A stretch of DNA of 64,000 nt from Firmicutes bacterium UBA3553 (GTDB lineage Bacteria; Bacillota; Clostridia; Tissierellales; Sedimentibacteraceae): NCBI GenBank assembly GCA_002381185.1, contig DFOA01000064.1, positions 11,462 through 75,461 of the forward strand. Reading direction: 5' to 3'. Shown piece by piece: positions 42,311 to 51,820 of the stretch. A program made the translations under genes and the position numbers. The notes below the pieces were generated by a model that did no database searches, was not told the origin of the DNA, and saw nothing but the letters and a program-made list of their open reading frames with translations. The stretch's first letter is position 1; every line of letters begins with the position of its first letter.

Positions 42311-43234
42311 TTATTTATTACTAATTTCGGTCAAGGCTGTTGCCAGACCGGCGAGACCTTGAATTTCCGACGGTACAATAATCTTTGTTGCCTGACCGTT
42401 GGCTGCCTTTTCAAATGCTTCAAAGCTCTTTAATGTAAGAACCTCTTTATTAAGTTCAACATCCTTTATCATTCTCAAGCCTTCGGCAGTTGCCTTTTGT
42501 ATACTTAAAATTGCTTCCGCTTCACCTTCAGCTTCTCTGATAGATGCTTCTTTTTTAGCTTCCGCTCTTAAGATAGCAGCTTGTTTTTCAGCCTCGGCCT
42601 CAAGAATAGCCGATTCTTTTTTACCCTGTGATACTAAAATAGCAGCATTTTTTTGACCTTCCGCTATGAGTATTGATTCTCTTTTTTCTCTTTCCGCCTT
42701 CATTTGTTTTTCCATTGCATTTTGAATTTCTTTAGGCGGAATTATATTCTTAACTTCAACTCGGTTAATTTTAATTCCCCAAGGATCAGTTGCTTCATCC
42801 AGTACTATTCGCATTCTTGTATTGATAATTTCTCTGGAAGTCAATGTTTCATCAAGCTCCAGATCTCCGATAATATTTCTCAATGTTGTAGCAGAAAGAT
42901 TTTCTATAGCAGACATTGGTCTGTCTACGCCGTATGTGAAAAATTTAGGGTCAGTTATCTGAAAAAATATAACCGTATCTATTTGCATGGTTACATTGTC
43001 CTTGGTAATTACAGGCTGAGGCGGAAAATCGACAACCTGTTCCTTTAAAGATACCTTTTTTGCTATTTTATCAATTAGAGGCACCTTAATATGTAATCCA
43101 ACACTCCACGTAGTTTGATACGCACCAAGACGTTCAACAACGTAGGCCTGTGCCTGAGGAACTACTCTTATATTTGTTACTACTAGTGCTATAACAATTG
43201 CAATTATAAATATAAAGCCAATAAATTCTGCCAT
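42311..43234 (-). CDS. SPFH/Band 7 membrane-associated protein (stomatin-like)
   Basis: The 307-residue protein has one N-terminal membrane span (IGFIFIIAIVIALVVTNI), then a Band 7 domain (about 25-190, beginning RVVPQAQAYVVERLGAY). An Ala/Glu/Lys-rich coiled coil follows (about 190-260, with repeats of the type ESAILEAEAEKQAAILRAEA), ending in a short C-terminus. These proteins oligomerise into membrane scaffolds. The NfeD gene lies 14 bases upstream on the same strand, the usual partnership in bacteria. Confidence 0.95.
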   Translation of the reverse strand: MAEFIGFIFIIAIVIALVVTNIRVVPQAQAYVVERLGAYQTTWSVGLHIKVPLIDKIAKKVSLKEQVVDFPPQPVITKDNVTMQIDTVIFFQITDPKFFTYGVDRPMSAIENLSATTLRNIIGDLELDETLTSREIINTRMRIVLDEATDPWGIKINRVEVKNIIPPKEIQNAMEKQMKAEREKRESILIAEGQKNAAILVSQGKKESAILEAEAEKQAAILRAEAKKEASIREAEGEAEAILSIQKATAEGLRMIKDVELNKEVLTLKSFEAFEKAANGQATKIIVPSEIQGLAGLATALTEISNK

Positions 43235-43248
43235 TTCATAACCTCCTA

Positions 43249-43680
43249 TTATTTTCTTTTTACTATGAGTTTTACACCTTTTATTTCTTTCACAACTACA
43301 GGTTCGTCTTTTTCAATTACTTCGTCGTCGATTGACCTGGCGGACCAGATCTGACCTCTTAAATTAACATAACCCACGTTGTTAAAATTGTTTATTGTTG
43401 TTTCAACCTTTGCTGTTTCTCCTATCAGGCTGTCTAAATTAGTTTTGTTTTTTCCTACATTCAACTTTTTAACAGCTATAGGTCTTGTCAATACTAAACA
43501 AGCTATTGATACAATAAGAAAAACCACTATTTGCACATGAAGGCCTAATCCGGTAAGATGTATAAACCATGCTACCAGTGCTCCGATTGCAAACCAAATA
43601 GTTGTAAGACCCATTGTGGAAGCCTCAATAATAACACACGCGGCAATAATAATGAGCCACGCCCATCCTATGTATTCCAT
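43249..43680 (-). CDS. NfeD-like membrane protein
   Basis: The 143-residue protein has about three spans in the first 75 residues (WAWLIIIAACVIIEASTMGL). A C-terminal OB-fold follows, containing SLIGETAKVETTINNFNNVG, GYVNLRGQIWSARS and VVVKEIKGVKLIV. This short form lacks the serine-protease part. NfeD proteins work with SPFH proteins in membrane-domain organisation, and the neighbouring gene confirms the pair. Confidence 0.92.
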   Translation of the reverse strand: MEYIGWAWLIIIAACVIIEASTMGLTTIWFAIGALVAWFIHLTGLGLHVQIVVFLIVSIACLVLTRPIAVKKLNVGKNKTNLDSLIGETAKVETTINNFNNVGYVNLRGQIWSARSIDDEVIEKDEPVVVKEIKGVKLIVKRK

Positions 43681-43745
43681 AACGCCTCCTTGAATTATTT
43701 ACTCATATTTATTATATACCACATTTCAATAAAGGTAAACAAAAT

Positions 43746-45323
43746 TTAGTCAATTATTCCGCTTAATGTTTGATAAGGATTAACATATGTGTTGTAAATA
43801 CTCACTGCATAATGAAGATGAGGGCCTGTTGAAAATCCTGTTGTTCCCACTGTGCCTATTACTTCGCCTTTAGAAACCTTCTGACCTTTTGTGACTGCTA
43901 TGGTTTCCAGATGATAATAGGATGTAAAAAGACCCATTCCATGGTCAATAACTACAGTATTTCCCGGAGATAAAAGCCCTTCCATTGCAAATGTAACCAC
44001 ACCGTTGTTTGGAGCCTTCACTTCAGTTCCCAAAGGTGCAGCAAGGTCCAGCCCCGAATGTCTGTCTGAAGGTTCATTATTAACATATCTTATTTCTGCA
44101 AAGTCAGTTGTCAGCTCTCCTTCTACAGGCATGATAAAAGTACCCTCCCACAGTTTTTCAGGAACGGATTCTGTTCTTGCAGGCTTCACCAACTGTACAA
44201 ATTCATATATGGCCGCATTGTCGTTGTTAGTGTCATTCATTTCCTCAGATACTGTAAGATACTGAGTTTTAAACGACTTGCTTTTTACCGCAAATGTGTT
44301 TGTAATTGTATATTCTCTGTTTGTTCCTTTATTTACGACTACATTTATATCGTAATCACCCGGCTGCGCATATAAATCTATGGGACATATAAACACGCTT
44401 TTTCCTTTATACTTGTACTCCTCTGTTTCCGTTTTTACAACATCTGTCTGAAGACTCAGCGTTTCGTCTCCGTTTAAGTTCTCAACCGACACAAGCAGTA
44501 TATTGCCCGGGTAATTTTCTTTTGTTACTATTGCCACTTTTGGCGGCATATCTACATTGACGGTAAACATTAATGTCTGGTATCCGTAAAACTGTGAATT
44601 ATCCTTCAAGCGCCACTGAGCTTGACTTTCAACAGTATATTGGCCATCAGAGGTAAGATTCTTTAAGACATCTTGCATGTTTGTTCCGGTGCTGACTAAA
44701 TTACCTTGCGAATATGCTTTCACCACCTGGCTGTCAGGAACCTTTTCATAAACTACGTCCAGCACATCATTTTCTTTCATTTTTATAGTTTCCTGATTAA
44801 CAGAGCCTTTAATAACGCCTTCCCTTTTTGTATAATGTCCTTCTATGTCCTTATACGTCCAGTCATATTTCACATCCGGATTCAATTTATCTTCGTTATA
44901 ATCCAGGTATGTTTTATACAATGTTGAATCTATATATATGTAAAAAAAGTTTTCATTTAAAAACAATGCCTTGGCAGAATTGGCATCAACTATGTAATTG
45001 TTGTCTTTCTGTGATACATATGCTTTTTTGTTATTTAAATCAAAACTTATTTTATAATAATCTAACTGGGAGTTTTTTTTCAATATTAATTCGTAGGCTG
45101 TCAAATCTGATATGTTTTCTTCTGTTTTGTTCTTTGTTTTTATTGCTTTCAACAAAATATCCGCATGTTCGCTGTCACCGGGTATAACTGTCTTTTCGCC
45201 GTTTTGCAAATTAATCAGTTCTACTTCCGAAACAGATTCAAAAATAGTTTCTGTCAATGCGCAGCTTGAGGCAAATAGTGAAGATAACACGCTCAATAAT
45301 AAAATTAAATATACTTTTTTCAT
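43746..45323 (-). CDS. M23 family peptidase lipoprotein
   Basis: The 525-residue precursor has a signal peptide with lipobox FASSC (Cys about 21). The middle 350 residues are beta-rich with an Ig-like look and no known motif. The LytM/M23 domain is at about 405-515. Its zinc ligands are seen in DRHSGLDLAAP (H and D) and GPHLHYAVS (HxH). It probably cuts peptidoglycan cross-bridges outside the membrane. It is monocistronic. Confidence 0.93.
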   Translation of the reverse strand: MKKVYLILLLSVLSSLFASSCALTETIFESVSEVELINLQNGEKTVIPGDSEHADILLKAIKTKNKTEENISDLTAYELILKKNSQLDYYKISFDLNNKKAYVSQKDNNYIVDANSAKALFLNENFFYIYIDSTLYKTYLDYNEDKLNPDVKYDWTYKDIEGHYTKREGVIKGSVNQETIKMKENDVLDVVYEKVPDSQVVKAYSQGNLVSTGTNMQDVLKNLTSDGQYTVESQAQWRLKDNSQFYGYQTLMFTVNVDMPPKVAIVTKENYPGNILLVSVENLNGDETLSLQTDVVKTETEEYKYKGKSVFICPIDLYAQPGDYDINVVVNKGTNREYTITNTFAVKSKSFKTQYLTVSEEMNDTNNDNAAIYEFVQLVKPARTESVPEKLWEGTFIMPVEGELTTDFAEIRYVNNEPSDRHSGLDLAAPLGTEVKAPNNGVVTFAMEGLLSPGNTVVIDHGMGLFTSYYHLETIAVTKGQKVSKGEVIGTVGTTGFSTGPHLHYAVSIYNTYVNPYQTLSGIID

Positions 45324-45423
45324 AATACCTCCTTTTGCTTTATCTTTTGTTTAAAGCATTCTTTTATACATTATATTTTAATTACAGCAATATATTCTGT
45401 CGTATATTGCACCAAATTATTCA

Positions 45424-45472
45424 TAAAAAAAGACCTACCTGCCATTCCGAAGAAAGGCAGGCGGTCTTTATC
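45424..45472 (-). terminator. Terminator of the nup operon
   Basis: AAAGACC..CCTGCC pairs with GGCAGG..GGTCTTT, and a long T-run follows on the minus strand, 27 bases after the last permease gene. Confidence 0.85.
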
Positions 45473-45498
45473 ATTATCTTCAAACAATTTATTATTAA

Positions 45499-46455
45499 CT
45501 ATCTTTCTTCTCTGTAATAGTTGACTCCGCAGCCTGCAGGCTGGGAATTTTCCTTAGATTTTCTTATTGAAGTAATTACAAGCACCATAGCTGTTATAAC
45601 AAACGGAAGCATGTCATAAAAAGCATTTGGAATTGTAAGTATAGTCTTTGGAAAATAATATTTTAATACATTAAATGCACCAAATATAAATGAACCAAAG
45701 ATTGCTTTTGTAGGGCTCCATGCAGCAAAAATAACAAGAGCCACAGCAATCCAGCCAAGCCCGTTAACGCTGTTGCTCATCCACACGCCACCGTTAATTA
45801 TCAATGAACAGTATGCTCCTCCTATTCCGCATATGCCTCCGCCTAAAAGCACATTTATATATTTAAGTTTAGTAACTTTTATTCCTGCTGCATCTGCCGA
45901 AGCCGGGTTTTCACCGATGGCTCTCATGTTAAGCCCTGCTTTTGTATGATTCAGGTATAATCCGCAAATAATTGCAACTACAATGCCTAAGTAAACAAAT
46001 GGGTTATATTGGAATAGCAGTTTTCCAACCATAGGAACATCACTTAATCCCGGTATATTTAAATTGCTCAACTGAGCAGTAATTTGACCAGGAAGCTTCA
46101 ATGAAGATGTTTTTGAACTTACAATCATATACTCTCCCACAAAGTTTGATATGCCTGTACCAAATATGGTAAGAGTAAGCCCTGTTACATTTTGATCTGC
46201 CATAAAGGTAATTGTCAACACAGCATAAATTAAAGCTCCAAGCATTCCTGCCGCAAATGCTGCAATTAGCGCAACAAGAAGACTGTCACTCAAATATCCT
46301 GCCATAAAGCCTGCACACGCTCCCATCATCATCATGCCTTCAACGCCAAGATTCAAATGACCTGATTTTTCATTTAATATTTCTCCCAGCGTTCCAAATA
46401 ACAGAGGTGTTCCCGCAAATACTGCAGCCACAAGAAAGTTTATAAATAAATTCAT
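45499..46455 (-). CDS. nupQ: Nucleoside ABC transporter permease (NupQ/YufQ-like)
   Basis: The 318-residue permease has about nine spans. LGEILNEKSGHLNLGVEGMMMMGA and ASADAAGIKVTKLKYINVLL are characteristic of the BmpA-linked permease that pairs with NupP. It starts on the last base of the nupP stop. Together with nupN, nupO and nupP it forms an importer of purine nucleosides such as guanosine in Bacillus. The guanine-class riboswitch upstream supports a purine substrate here. Confidence 0.93.
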   Translation of the reverse strand: MNLFINFLVAAVFAGTPLLFGTLGEILNEKSGHLNLGVEGMMMMGACAGFMAGYLSDSLLVALIAAFAAGMLGALIYAVLTITFMADQNVTGLTLTIFGTGISNFVGEYMIVSSKTSSLKLPGQITAQLSNLNIPGLSDVPMVGKLLFQYNPFVYLGIVVAIICGLYLNHTKAGLNMRAIGENPASADAAGIKVTKLKYINVLLGGGICGIGGAYCSLIINGGVWMSNSVNGLGWIAVALVIFAAWSPTKAIFGSFIFGAFNVLKYYFPKTILTIPNAFYDMLPFVITAMVLVITSIRKSKENSQPAGCGVNYYREER

Positions 46456-47555
46456 TATCTGGCACCTCCCTTATTGTAATGTCCCAATACAAACTTATAT
46501 CTTATAAAAAATTCGCTTCCTAAAATGAAAAACAATATGATACCTTGCAATACGGCTGCGGAATATGTAGATAATCCGTAAGTTGACTGCATTACGCTGC
46601 TTCCTTTTTCCAGCACGCTGAACAAAAATGAAACCATCAGAATTCCAAGAGGATTTAAGTTTGCAAGCCATGCAACTATTATTGCCGTGAAACCCACACC
46701 TCCAGCCACAGATGATGCCAGCGTCATATCTGAGCCTGCAGACTGAATTACTCCTGTGATGCCGCATATACCTCCGCTTATAAGCATAGTCCGAAGTACC
46801 ACCTTTTTAACATTCATCCCTGCATATCTGGCAGTTGATTTACTTTCTCCGACTACACTTATTTCATATCCATGCTTTGTATACCTCATATATACAAATA
46901 TTACAGCCACAAGTATTAACCCTATAATCCATCCAAACTGAACTCCTAACACCTTGTCAATCTGAGAGTTTGAGGCAAACCTTGCAATTTTGGGAAACCC
47001 GGATGAACCGGGGTCCTTCCACGGACCATCCCTCAAAAATGATATTACGTGCAATGCTATATAGTTAAGCATTAAAGTAAATAATGTTTCGTTTGTATTG
47101 AACTTGGTCTTAAAGTACGCAGGAATAAGTCCCCATAAGCCTCCTCCGATAAATCCGACAATAAACATTGCGGCAAGCAGTATGAAATGTGGCCAGTTGC
47201 TGTGAAACAAAGCAAAATATGATGAAAACACAGCTCCCATTATTATCTGTCCCTCTGCTCCGATGTTCCAGAATCTCATTTTAAATGCCAATATTACTCC
47301 CAAAGATGCCATGAGAAGTGGTATCATAATTTTAACTGTTGCCTGTACTGCCATTTTGCTTCTGAATGCTCCTGAAACTATTGTTCCGTAAAGCTGAATC
47401 GGATTATATCCAATCAATAATATAAATAACCCGCCTGCCGTTAAGGCAAGTATAAAAGCAATTATTCTAAGCCTCATTATTTCCATTTTTGAGCGTTCTG
47501 CCCTTTTCACGGTACGAATGAAGGGTTCTTTTGCTTTTTTATTTATGTTATTCAT
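46455..47555 (-). CDS. nupP: Nucleoside ABC transporter permease (NupP/YufP-like)
   Basis: The chosen start MNNINKKAKEPF follows AGGGGATG; an ATG nine bases earlier would leave no space for a ribosome site. The 366-residue protein has about nine spans. MRFWNIGAEGQIIMGA is the family signature and SKSTARYAGMNVKKVVLRTM the ATPase-contact loop. The start overlaps the end of nupO. Confidence 0.93.
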   Translation of the reverse strand: MNNINKKAKEPFIRTVKRAERSKMEIMRLRIIAFILALTAGGLFILLIGYNPIQLYGTIVSGAFRSKMAVQATVKIMIPLLMASLGVILAFKMRFWNIGAEGQIIMGAVFSSYFALFHSNWPHFILLAAMFIVGFIGGGLWGLIPAYFKTKFNTNETLFTLMLNYIALHVISFLRDGPWKDPGSSGFPKIARFASNSQIDKVLGVQFGWIIGLILVAVIFVYMRYTKHGYEISVVGESKSTARYAGMNVKKVVLRTMLISGGICGITGVIQSAGSDMTLASSVAGGVGFTAIIVAWLANLNPLGILMVSFLFSVLEKGSSVMQSTYGLSTYSAAVLQGIILFFILGSEFFIRYKFVLGHYNKGGAR

Positions 47556-49083
47556 CCTGATCATCCCCTTTTAAGCTCATTCCTGTCATCATAAGTCCTA
47601 TTTCTTCCTTTGTTGTTTCCTGTGCATTAACTATTCCTTTTACTTCTCCATGGCATAAAACCATTATTCTGTCTGACAGTTCAAGCAAGACGTCCAAATC
47701 CTCACCTATGAAAAGTATGGCCACGCCTTTTTTCTTTTGTTCATTTAATAAATCATAAATCAAATATGAGGAATTAATGTCAAGTCCTCTTACAGGATAG
47801 GCTGTTATCAGGACGTTAGGATTTGATTCGATTTCTCTTCCCAGCAATACCTTCTGAACGTTTCCTCCCGACATCATTCTGACAGGCATATCTATATTTT
47901 GTGTGACTATATCTAATTTTTTAACCAGCTCTTCTGATAACTTTCTTGATGGTTTTGTATCAATAAAAAATCCCTTTTTTTTCTTATAGGACTTAAGCAT
48001 GACATTTTCGACCATGCCCATAGAGCCCACCAGACCCATTCCAAGCCTGTCCTCAGGAACAAAGCTCATGCTTATGCCTAAATTGATAATTTCATCAGGA
48101 GATTTTCCGATTATGTTTTCCTTGTTGCAAAGAACTGCTCCGCCTTTTATTTCAACAAGACCTGCAATAGCCTCACACAGCTCCTTCTGACCGCTGCCTG
48201 CAATACCGGCAACTCCAAGTATTTCTCCTCTTTTAAGCTTAAAGTTTACATTTTTTAATGCCGGCGTTCCGTCTTCGCTCTCCACAGAGAGGTCCACAAC
48301 ATTAAGAATGGTCTTTTTATATTTTGTTTCAGGACGTTCTATTTTTAAGCTTACAGGTCTTCCAACCATCAGTTCAGTAAGCTCATTTTCATTTGTATGG
48401 GAGGTTTTTACTGTGTCTATTAATTTTCCTTTGCGGAGAATAGCAACACGATCGCTTATATCCAAAACTTCATGAAGCTTATGTGTAATAATTATTATTG
48501 CACTTCCCTGCTCCTTCATTTTGCGAAGAATTATAAAAAGTTTTTCTGTTTCCTGAGGCGTCAATACGGCTGTAGGCTCATCCAGTATAAGAATCTGTGC
48601 TCCTCTGTACAAAACCTTCATTATTTCAACAGTCTGCTTTTCACTTACTGACATGTTGTATATTTTTTTCTCCGGCTCAATTTCAAGGCCAAATTTATTG
48701 CTGATGTTCAATATCTTTTCTTTCAGTATCTTTGGTTTTTCATATTTTCCCTTGGTCCCCAGAACAATATTATCCATTGCGCTGAAAACATCCACAAGCT
48801 TAAAATGCTGATGAATCATTCCAATGCCGTAGTCTATTGCATCATTTGGAGAACCTATGGATATATCATTTCCTGCAATTGAAATTGTGCCTGCATCAGG
48901 GTAATAAATTCCTGAAAGCATATTCATCAATGTTGTTTTGCCGGATCCGTTTTCTCCAAGCAAAGCAAGAATTTCACCATATTTTATATTAAGATTAATG
49001 TTGTCATTGGCAACAACAGTGCCAAACACTTTTGAAATGCCCTTAAGCTCTATAGCGTAATTAGATTCATATGACTTCTGCAT
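47548..49083 (-). CDS. nupO: Nucleoside ABC transporter ATP-binding protein (NupO/YufO-like)
   Basis: The 511-residue protein carries two ABC domains in tandem. The first has Walker A GENGSGKTTLM, signature MSVSEKQTVEIMKVL and LILDEPTAVLTPQE. The second has a degenerate Walker A (GIAGSGQKEL) and GGNVQKVLLGREIE, as in all sugar/nucleoside ATPases of this type, so only the first site is a full ATPase. It energises NupPQ. A REP-like 71-bp element separates it from nupN. Confidence 0.95.
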   Translation of the reverse strand: MQKSYESNYAIELKGISKVFGTVVANDNINLNIKYGEILALLGENGSGKTTLMNMLSGIYYPDAGTISIAGNDISIGSPNDAIDYGIGMIHQHFKLVDVFSAMDNIVLGTKGKYEKPKILKEKILNISNKFGLEIEPEKKIYNMSVSEKQTVEIMKVLYRGAQILILDEPTAVLTPQETEKLFIILRKMKEQGSAIIIITHKLHEVLDISDRVAILRKGKLIDTVKTSHTNENELTELMVGRPVSLKIERPETKYKKTILNVVDLSVESEDGTPALKNVNFKLKRGEILGVAGIAGSGQKELCEAIAGLVEIKGGAVLCNKENIIGKSPDEIINLGISMSFVPEDRLGMGLVGSMGMVENVMLKSYKKKKGFFIDTKPSRKLSEELVKKLDIVTQNIDMPVRMMSGGNVQKVLLGREIESNPNVLITAYPVRGLDINSSYLIYDLLNEQKKKGVAILFIGEDLDVLLELSDRIMVLCHGEVKGIVNAQETTKEEIGLMMTGMSLKGDDQDE

Positions 49084-49137
49084 GTTTACTCCTATCTTCG
49101 CCTCGTTTTAATTATAAGCAATCCAATAAATTATAAT

Positions 49138-49208
49138 GTCATCCTGAGCTGCTATGAACAATACCCAAATTCATGATATTAGATTCACAGCATGCTGCTC
49201 AGAATGAC
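49138..49208. repeat. Inverted-end repeat element (GTCATYCTGAGC)
   Basis: GTCATCCTGAGC (49138-49149) and GCTCAGAATGAC (49197-49208) are inverted ends differing by one base around 47 bases that include ATGATATTAGATTC. It sits between nupN and nupO and shares GTCATTCTGAG with the hairpin at 21210. Such sequences recur as small palindromic repeats in many bacteria. Confidence 0.6.
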
Positions 49209-49235
49209 AATAAAATCATTATAGATAGCTTGGAT

Positions 49236-50423
49236 TTATTTAACTTCTACAGTTTTAAAGTACCAGTTGATTCCTCCTGTAATAGTTGCATCATCAAGAG
49301 TTTTTCCTTCTTCTCCCACTGTCTTTCCATCATTAGTTTCAATTACACCATCAAAAACATTGAAGCTGCCGTCAAGAATACTCTTTGTAGCTTCAGCAAT
49401 GGCTTCCAGAGTTCCTTCTGCTGCTACACTTTCATTCAAAGCTGAAATATCAACCAGACCTTCAGCCATCCCACCATAATAGTTTTTGCCTGTCCATGTG
49501 CCGTTTATAACACTTTCAACTGCTGATGTGTAGTATGCAGACCAATCCCATACTGCAGAAGTAATGGTAGCCTTTGGTGCATCCTTTGACATATCTGAGT
49601 TATAGCCTATTCCGAACGCTCCGGCCTTTTCTGCTTCCAACTGAGGGTTAGGAGTGTCGCAGTGCTGTGCAATTACATCGCAGCCTTCTGCCAGCAATGC
49701 TTTTGCTGCATTAGTTTCTTCTTCAGGTGAATACCAGCTGTTAGTAACTTTCACATAAACTTTTGCATCCGGATTCACTGAATATACGCCCATAGCAAAT
49801 GCGTCGATACCGCCTGTTACTTCCGAATTTTCTTGTCCCATAGCTGCAACATATCCGATTAAATTGCTTTTTGTTTTTAATCCGGCTGCAATGCCGCTTA
49901 AATATCTTGCCTGATAAATTCTTCCGAAATAATTGTTAAAGTTTGCTCCGTTGCCTTTGTATCCTGATCCGTGTGAGAATATAACATCAGGATACTCTGC
50001 TGCCAATGCTTCCATTGTGTCCATGTAACCCCAGCTTGTACCAAAAACAATATTTGCTCCATCTTCTATAGCTTCAAGAATTGCTGTTTCCGTAGCTGTG
50101 GGGTCTGTATCATTTACATTATTTTTACGGATAATCTGGCTGTCATCAAGTCCCAGGTTTTTCTGCATTCCGACTATTCCCTGGTCATGTGCATAGGTAT
50201 ATCCTGAACCATCTGCAGGATTTCCAATGTGTATAACCGCCACTTTAATATCTTCCTTTGCAATTGCAGGGAATACCCCTTCTGATTCATTTTGTGCAGG
50301 TGTTTCTGTCTTTGGTTCTTCAGGTGTTCCTGTCTTTGGCTGCTCTGTTGCTGCTTCATTAGCACATGCAGAAAGTGAAAGTATCAATACAAGTGATAAA
50401 ATAATGCTAAGTAGTTTTTTCAT
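49236..50423 (-). CDS. nupN: BMP family nucleoside-binding lipoprotein (NupN/YufN-like)
   Basis: The 395-residue precursor has a signal peptide with lipobox LSLSAC (Cys about 20) and a Pro/Glu/Thr linker (EQPKTGTPEEPKTETP). The BMP/Med domain follows from about residue 55. IHIGNPADGSGYTYAHDQG, FSHGSGYKG and NYFGRIYQARYLSGIAAG match the family. It binds purine nucleosides outside the membrane for the NupOPQ importer. Expression is led by a guanine-class riboswitch. Confidence 0.94.
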   Translation of the reverse strand: MKKLLSIILSLVLILSLSACANEAATEQPKTGTPEEPKTETPAQNESEGVFPAIAKEDIKVAVIHIGNPADGSGYTYAHDQGIVGMQKNLGLDDSQIIRKNNVNDTDPTATETAILEAIEDGANIVFGTSWGYMDTMEALAAEYPDVIFSHGSGYKGNGANFNNYFGRIYQARYLSGIAAGLKTKSNLIGYVAAMGQENSEVTGGIDAFAMGVYSVNPDAKVYVKVTNSWYSPEEETNAAKALLAEGCDVIAQHCDTPNPQLEAEKAGAFGIGYNSDMSKDAPKATITSAVWDWSAYYTSAVESVINGTWTGKNYYGGMAEGLVDISALNESVAAEGTLEAIAEATKSILDGSFNVFDGVIETNDGKTVGEEGKTLDDATITGGINWYFKTVEVK

Positions 50424-50499
50424 TTTAATCTCCTTATTTTTTATAAATATCTATGATAAAAAGTAAAACGAACAAATCGCGTTTCTTCTTTTTATTTCA

Positions 50500-50556
50500 C
50501 TGTAAGCACAGTCTCGTTCACCAATTTATTTGCTCCTTGTCGGTCGCATAAATTGG
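50500..50556 (-). other. Structured 5' UTR segment between riboswitch and nupN
   Basis: CCAATTTAT (50521-50529) and ATAAATTGG (50548-50556) form a perfect 9-bp stem with an 18-base loop. Just downstream in the transcript is a short ACTGT/ACAGT hairpin (about 50500-50513). The remaining gap to the riboswitch holds no gene. The purpose is unknown; processing or mRNA stability is possible. Confidence 0.45.
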
Positions 50557-50579
50557 GAATTCGTTGCGGTTAGGGCATA

Positions 50580-50700
50580 CAAAAATGCGCCCGGAAATTC
50601 AGACGCATCATATAAAACACAAAAACAATCAATAGTCAAACAATTTACGGTTGTTTGGTAGAAACTTTGGAACCATATCATCCACATTATATTGATGCGT
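50580..50700 (-). ncRNA. Purine riboswitch (guanine/hypoxanthine class) with terminator
   Basis: The aptamer (about 50628-50697, minus strand) has P1 arms ATCAATA/TATTGAT. L2 is GATATGG, the J2-3 region is GTTTCTACC, and L3 is CCGTAAA on a CAAACAA/TTGTTTG stem. GACTAT places a C at the specificity position, so it binds guanine or hypoxanthine. A terminator (ATGCG..CGCATTTTT, 50581-50610) follows. Its 5' arm TGATGCGT can pair with ACGCATCA at the aptamer's 5' end, the expected antiterminator. Guanine should switch off nupNOPQ. Confidence 0.93.
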
Positions 50701-50728
50701 AATATTTAATTTTGTTAACTTTAATTCT

Positions 50729-50756
50729 ATTATAACAGATAAACAGGAATAAGCAA
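50729..50756 (-). promoter_or_regulatory. Promoter of the riboswitch-nup transcript
   Basis: TTGCTT (50751-50756), a 16-base spacer and TATAAT (50729-50734) lie 30 bases upstream of the aptamer on the minus strand. Confidence 0.7.
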
Positions 50757-50824
50757 TAACTTTTTTAAATTAATTTTCGTAATAATAGATAATATTTTTA
50801 ATTTACACAGAGTAAACTTCGTGT

Positions 50825-51577
50825 TTATTTGGTGAGTAATCCTACGGGACAATGATCGCTTCCCATATATTCGGGGCATATAAATGCATCCACGAGCTCT
50901 TTCTTAAATGACTCTGATGTAACGAAATAGTCGATTCTCCATCCGATATTTCTTTCTCTCGATTTTGCAAAGTTTGACCACCAGGAGTATGCATCTTCCT
51001 TATCAGGATAAAAAAATCTGAATGTATCAATAAACCCTGCTTCAATAAGCTCTGTCATCTTATTTCTTTCTTCTTCGGTAAATCCCGCATTTTTTTTGTT
51101 TGTTTTCGGATTTTTCAAGTCTATTTCCTTGTGAGCCACATTTAAATCCCCGCACATGACAACCGGCTTTTGCTCATTTAGCTTCAGCAGATAATTTCTG
51201 AAATCATCCTCCCATTGCATTCTGTAACCGAGTCTTTCAAGCTCTCTCTTCGAATTTGGAGTATATACATTCACCAGGTAGAACTTATCAAATTCCAGAG
51301 TTATGACTCTTCCTTCCTTATCATGTTCCTCAATGCCGATTCCATATGCTGCCGACAAGGGCTTTTCCTTAGTAAAAACGGCAGTTCCCGAATAGCCTTT
51401 CTTTTCGGCATAGTTCCAAAAGTCATAGTAACCCTCCAGCTCAAGCTCTATTTGGCCTTCCTGAAGCTTGGTTTCCTGAAGGCAAACAACATCAGCATTT
51501 AAATCCTTGAATGTGTCCATAAACCCCTTATTGACACATGCTCTTAACCCGTTAACATTCCATGATATTAATTTCAT
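50825..51577 (-). CDS. xth: Exodeoxyribonuclease III
   Basis: The 250-residue protein begins MKLISWNVNGLRACVNKGF, with the metal-site LQETK (E about 35), YTPNSKRELERLGYR, CGDLNVAHKEIDLKNPK and the catalytic histidine in GSDHCPVG near the C-terminus. It is an AP endonuclease and 3'-5' exonuclease in base-excision repair. It is upstream of the tautomerase gene on the same strand with a 45-base gap. Confidence 0.96.
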   Translation of the reverse strand: MKLISWNVNGLRACVNKGFMDTFKDLNADVVCLQETKLQEGQIELELEGYYDFWNYAEKKGYSGTAVFTKEKPLSAAYGIGIEEHDKEGRVITLEFDKFYLVNVYTPNSKRELERLGYRMQWEDDFRNYLLKLNEQKPVVMCGDLNVAHKEIDLKNPKTNKKNAGFTEEERNKMTELIEAGFIDTFRFFYPDKEDAYSWWSNFAKSRERNIGWRIDYFVTSESFKKELVDAFICPEYMGSDHCPVGLLTK

Positions 51578-51622
51578 AAAATCTCCTTCCTTTGTTCTGT
51601 ATATAAAAAGGGCTTATGCCCT

Positions 51623-51811
51623 TTATTTTTCATCGCACTTAAGCACTCCGCCCTGAGAATAATTTTCAAATTCCATTTCCCTGATAATTATTTTCACTGC
51701 ATCCCTTGGGCAGTTGGCAGTTTCAACAACCGCCTGCGTTACCTTTTCAGCCAGTGCCCTCTTTTGCTCCAGCGTTCTTCCTTTAAGCATTTCAACTTGA
51801 ATAATCGGCAT
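51623..51811 (-). CDS. 4-oxalocrotonate tautomerase family protein
   Basis: The 62-residue protein starts MPIIQVEMLKGRTLEQKRAL. The N-terminal proline freed by Met removal is the catalytic base, and R39-type arginine is seen in IIREME. Family members isomerise enols or ketones, but this one has no pathway neighbours to show its substrate. It starts 9 bases downstream of the racemase gene, so it is probably cotranscribed. Confidence 0.93.
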   Translation of the reverse strand: MPIIQVEMLKGRTLEQKRALAEKVTQAVVETANCPRDAVKIIIREMEFENYSQGGVLKCDEK

Positions 51812-51820
51812 ATGTTCCTC

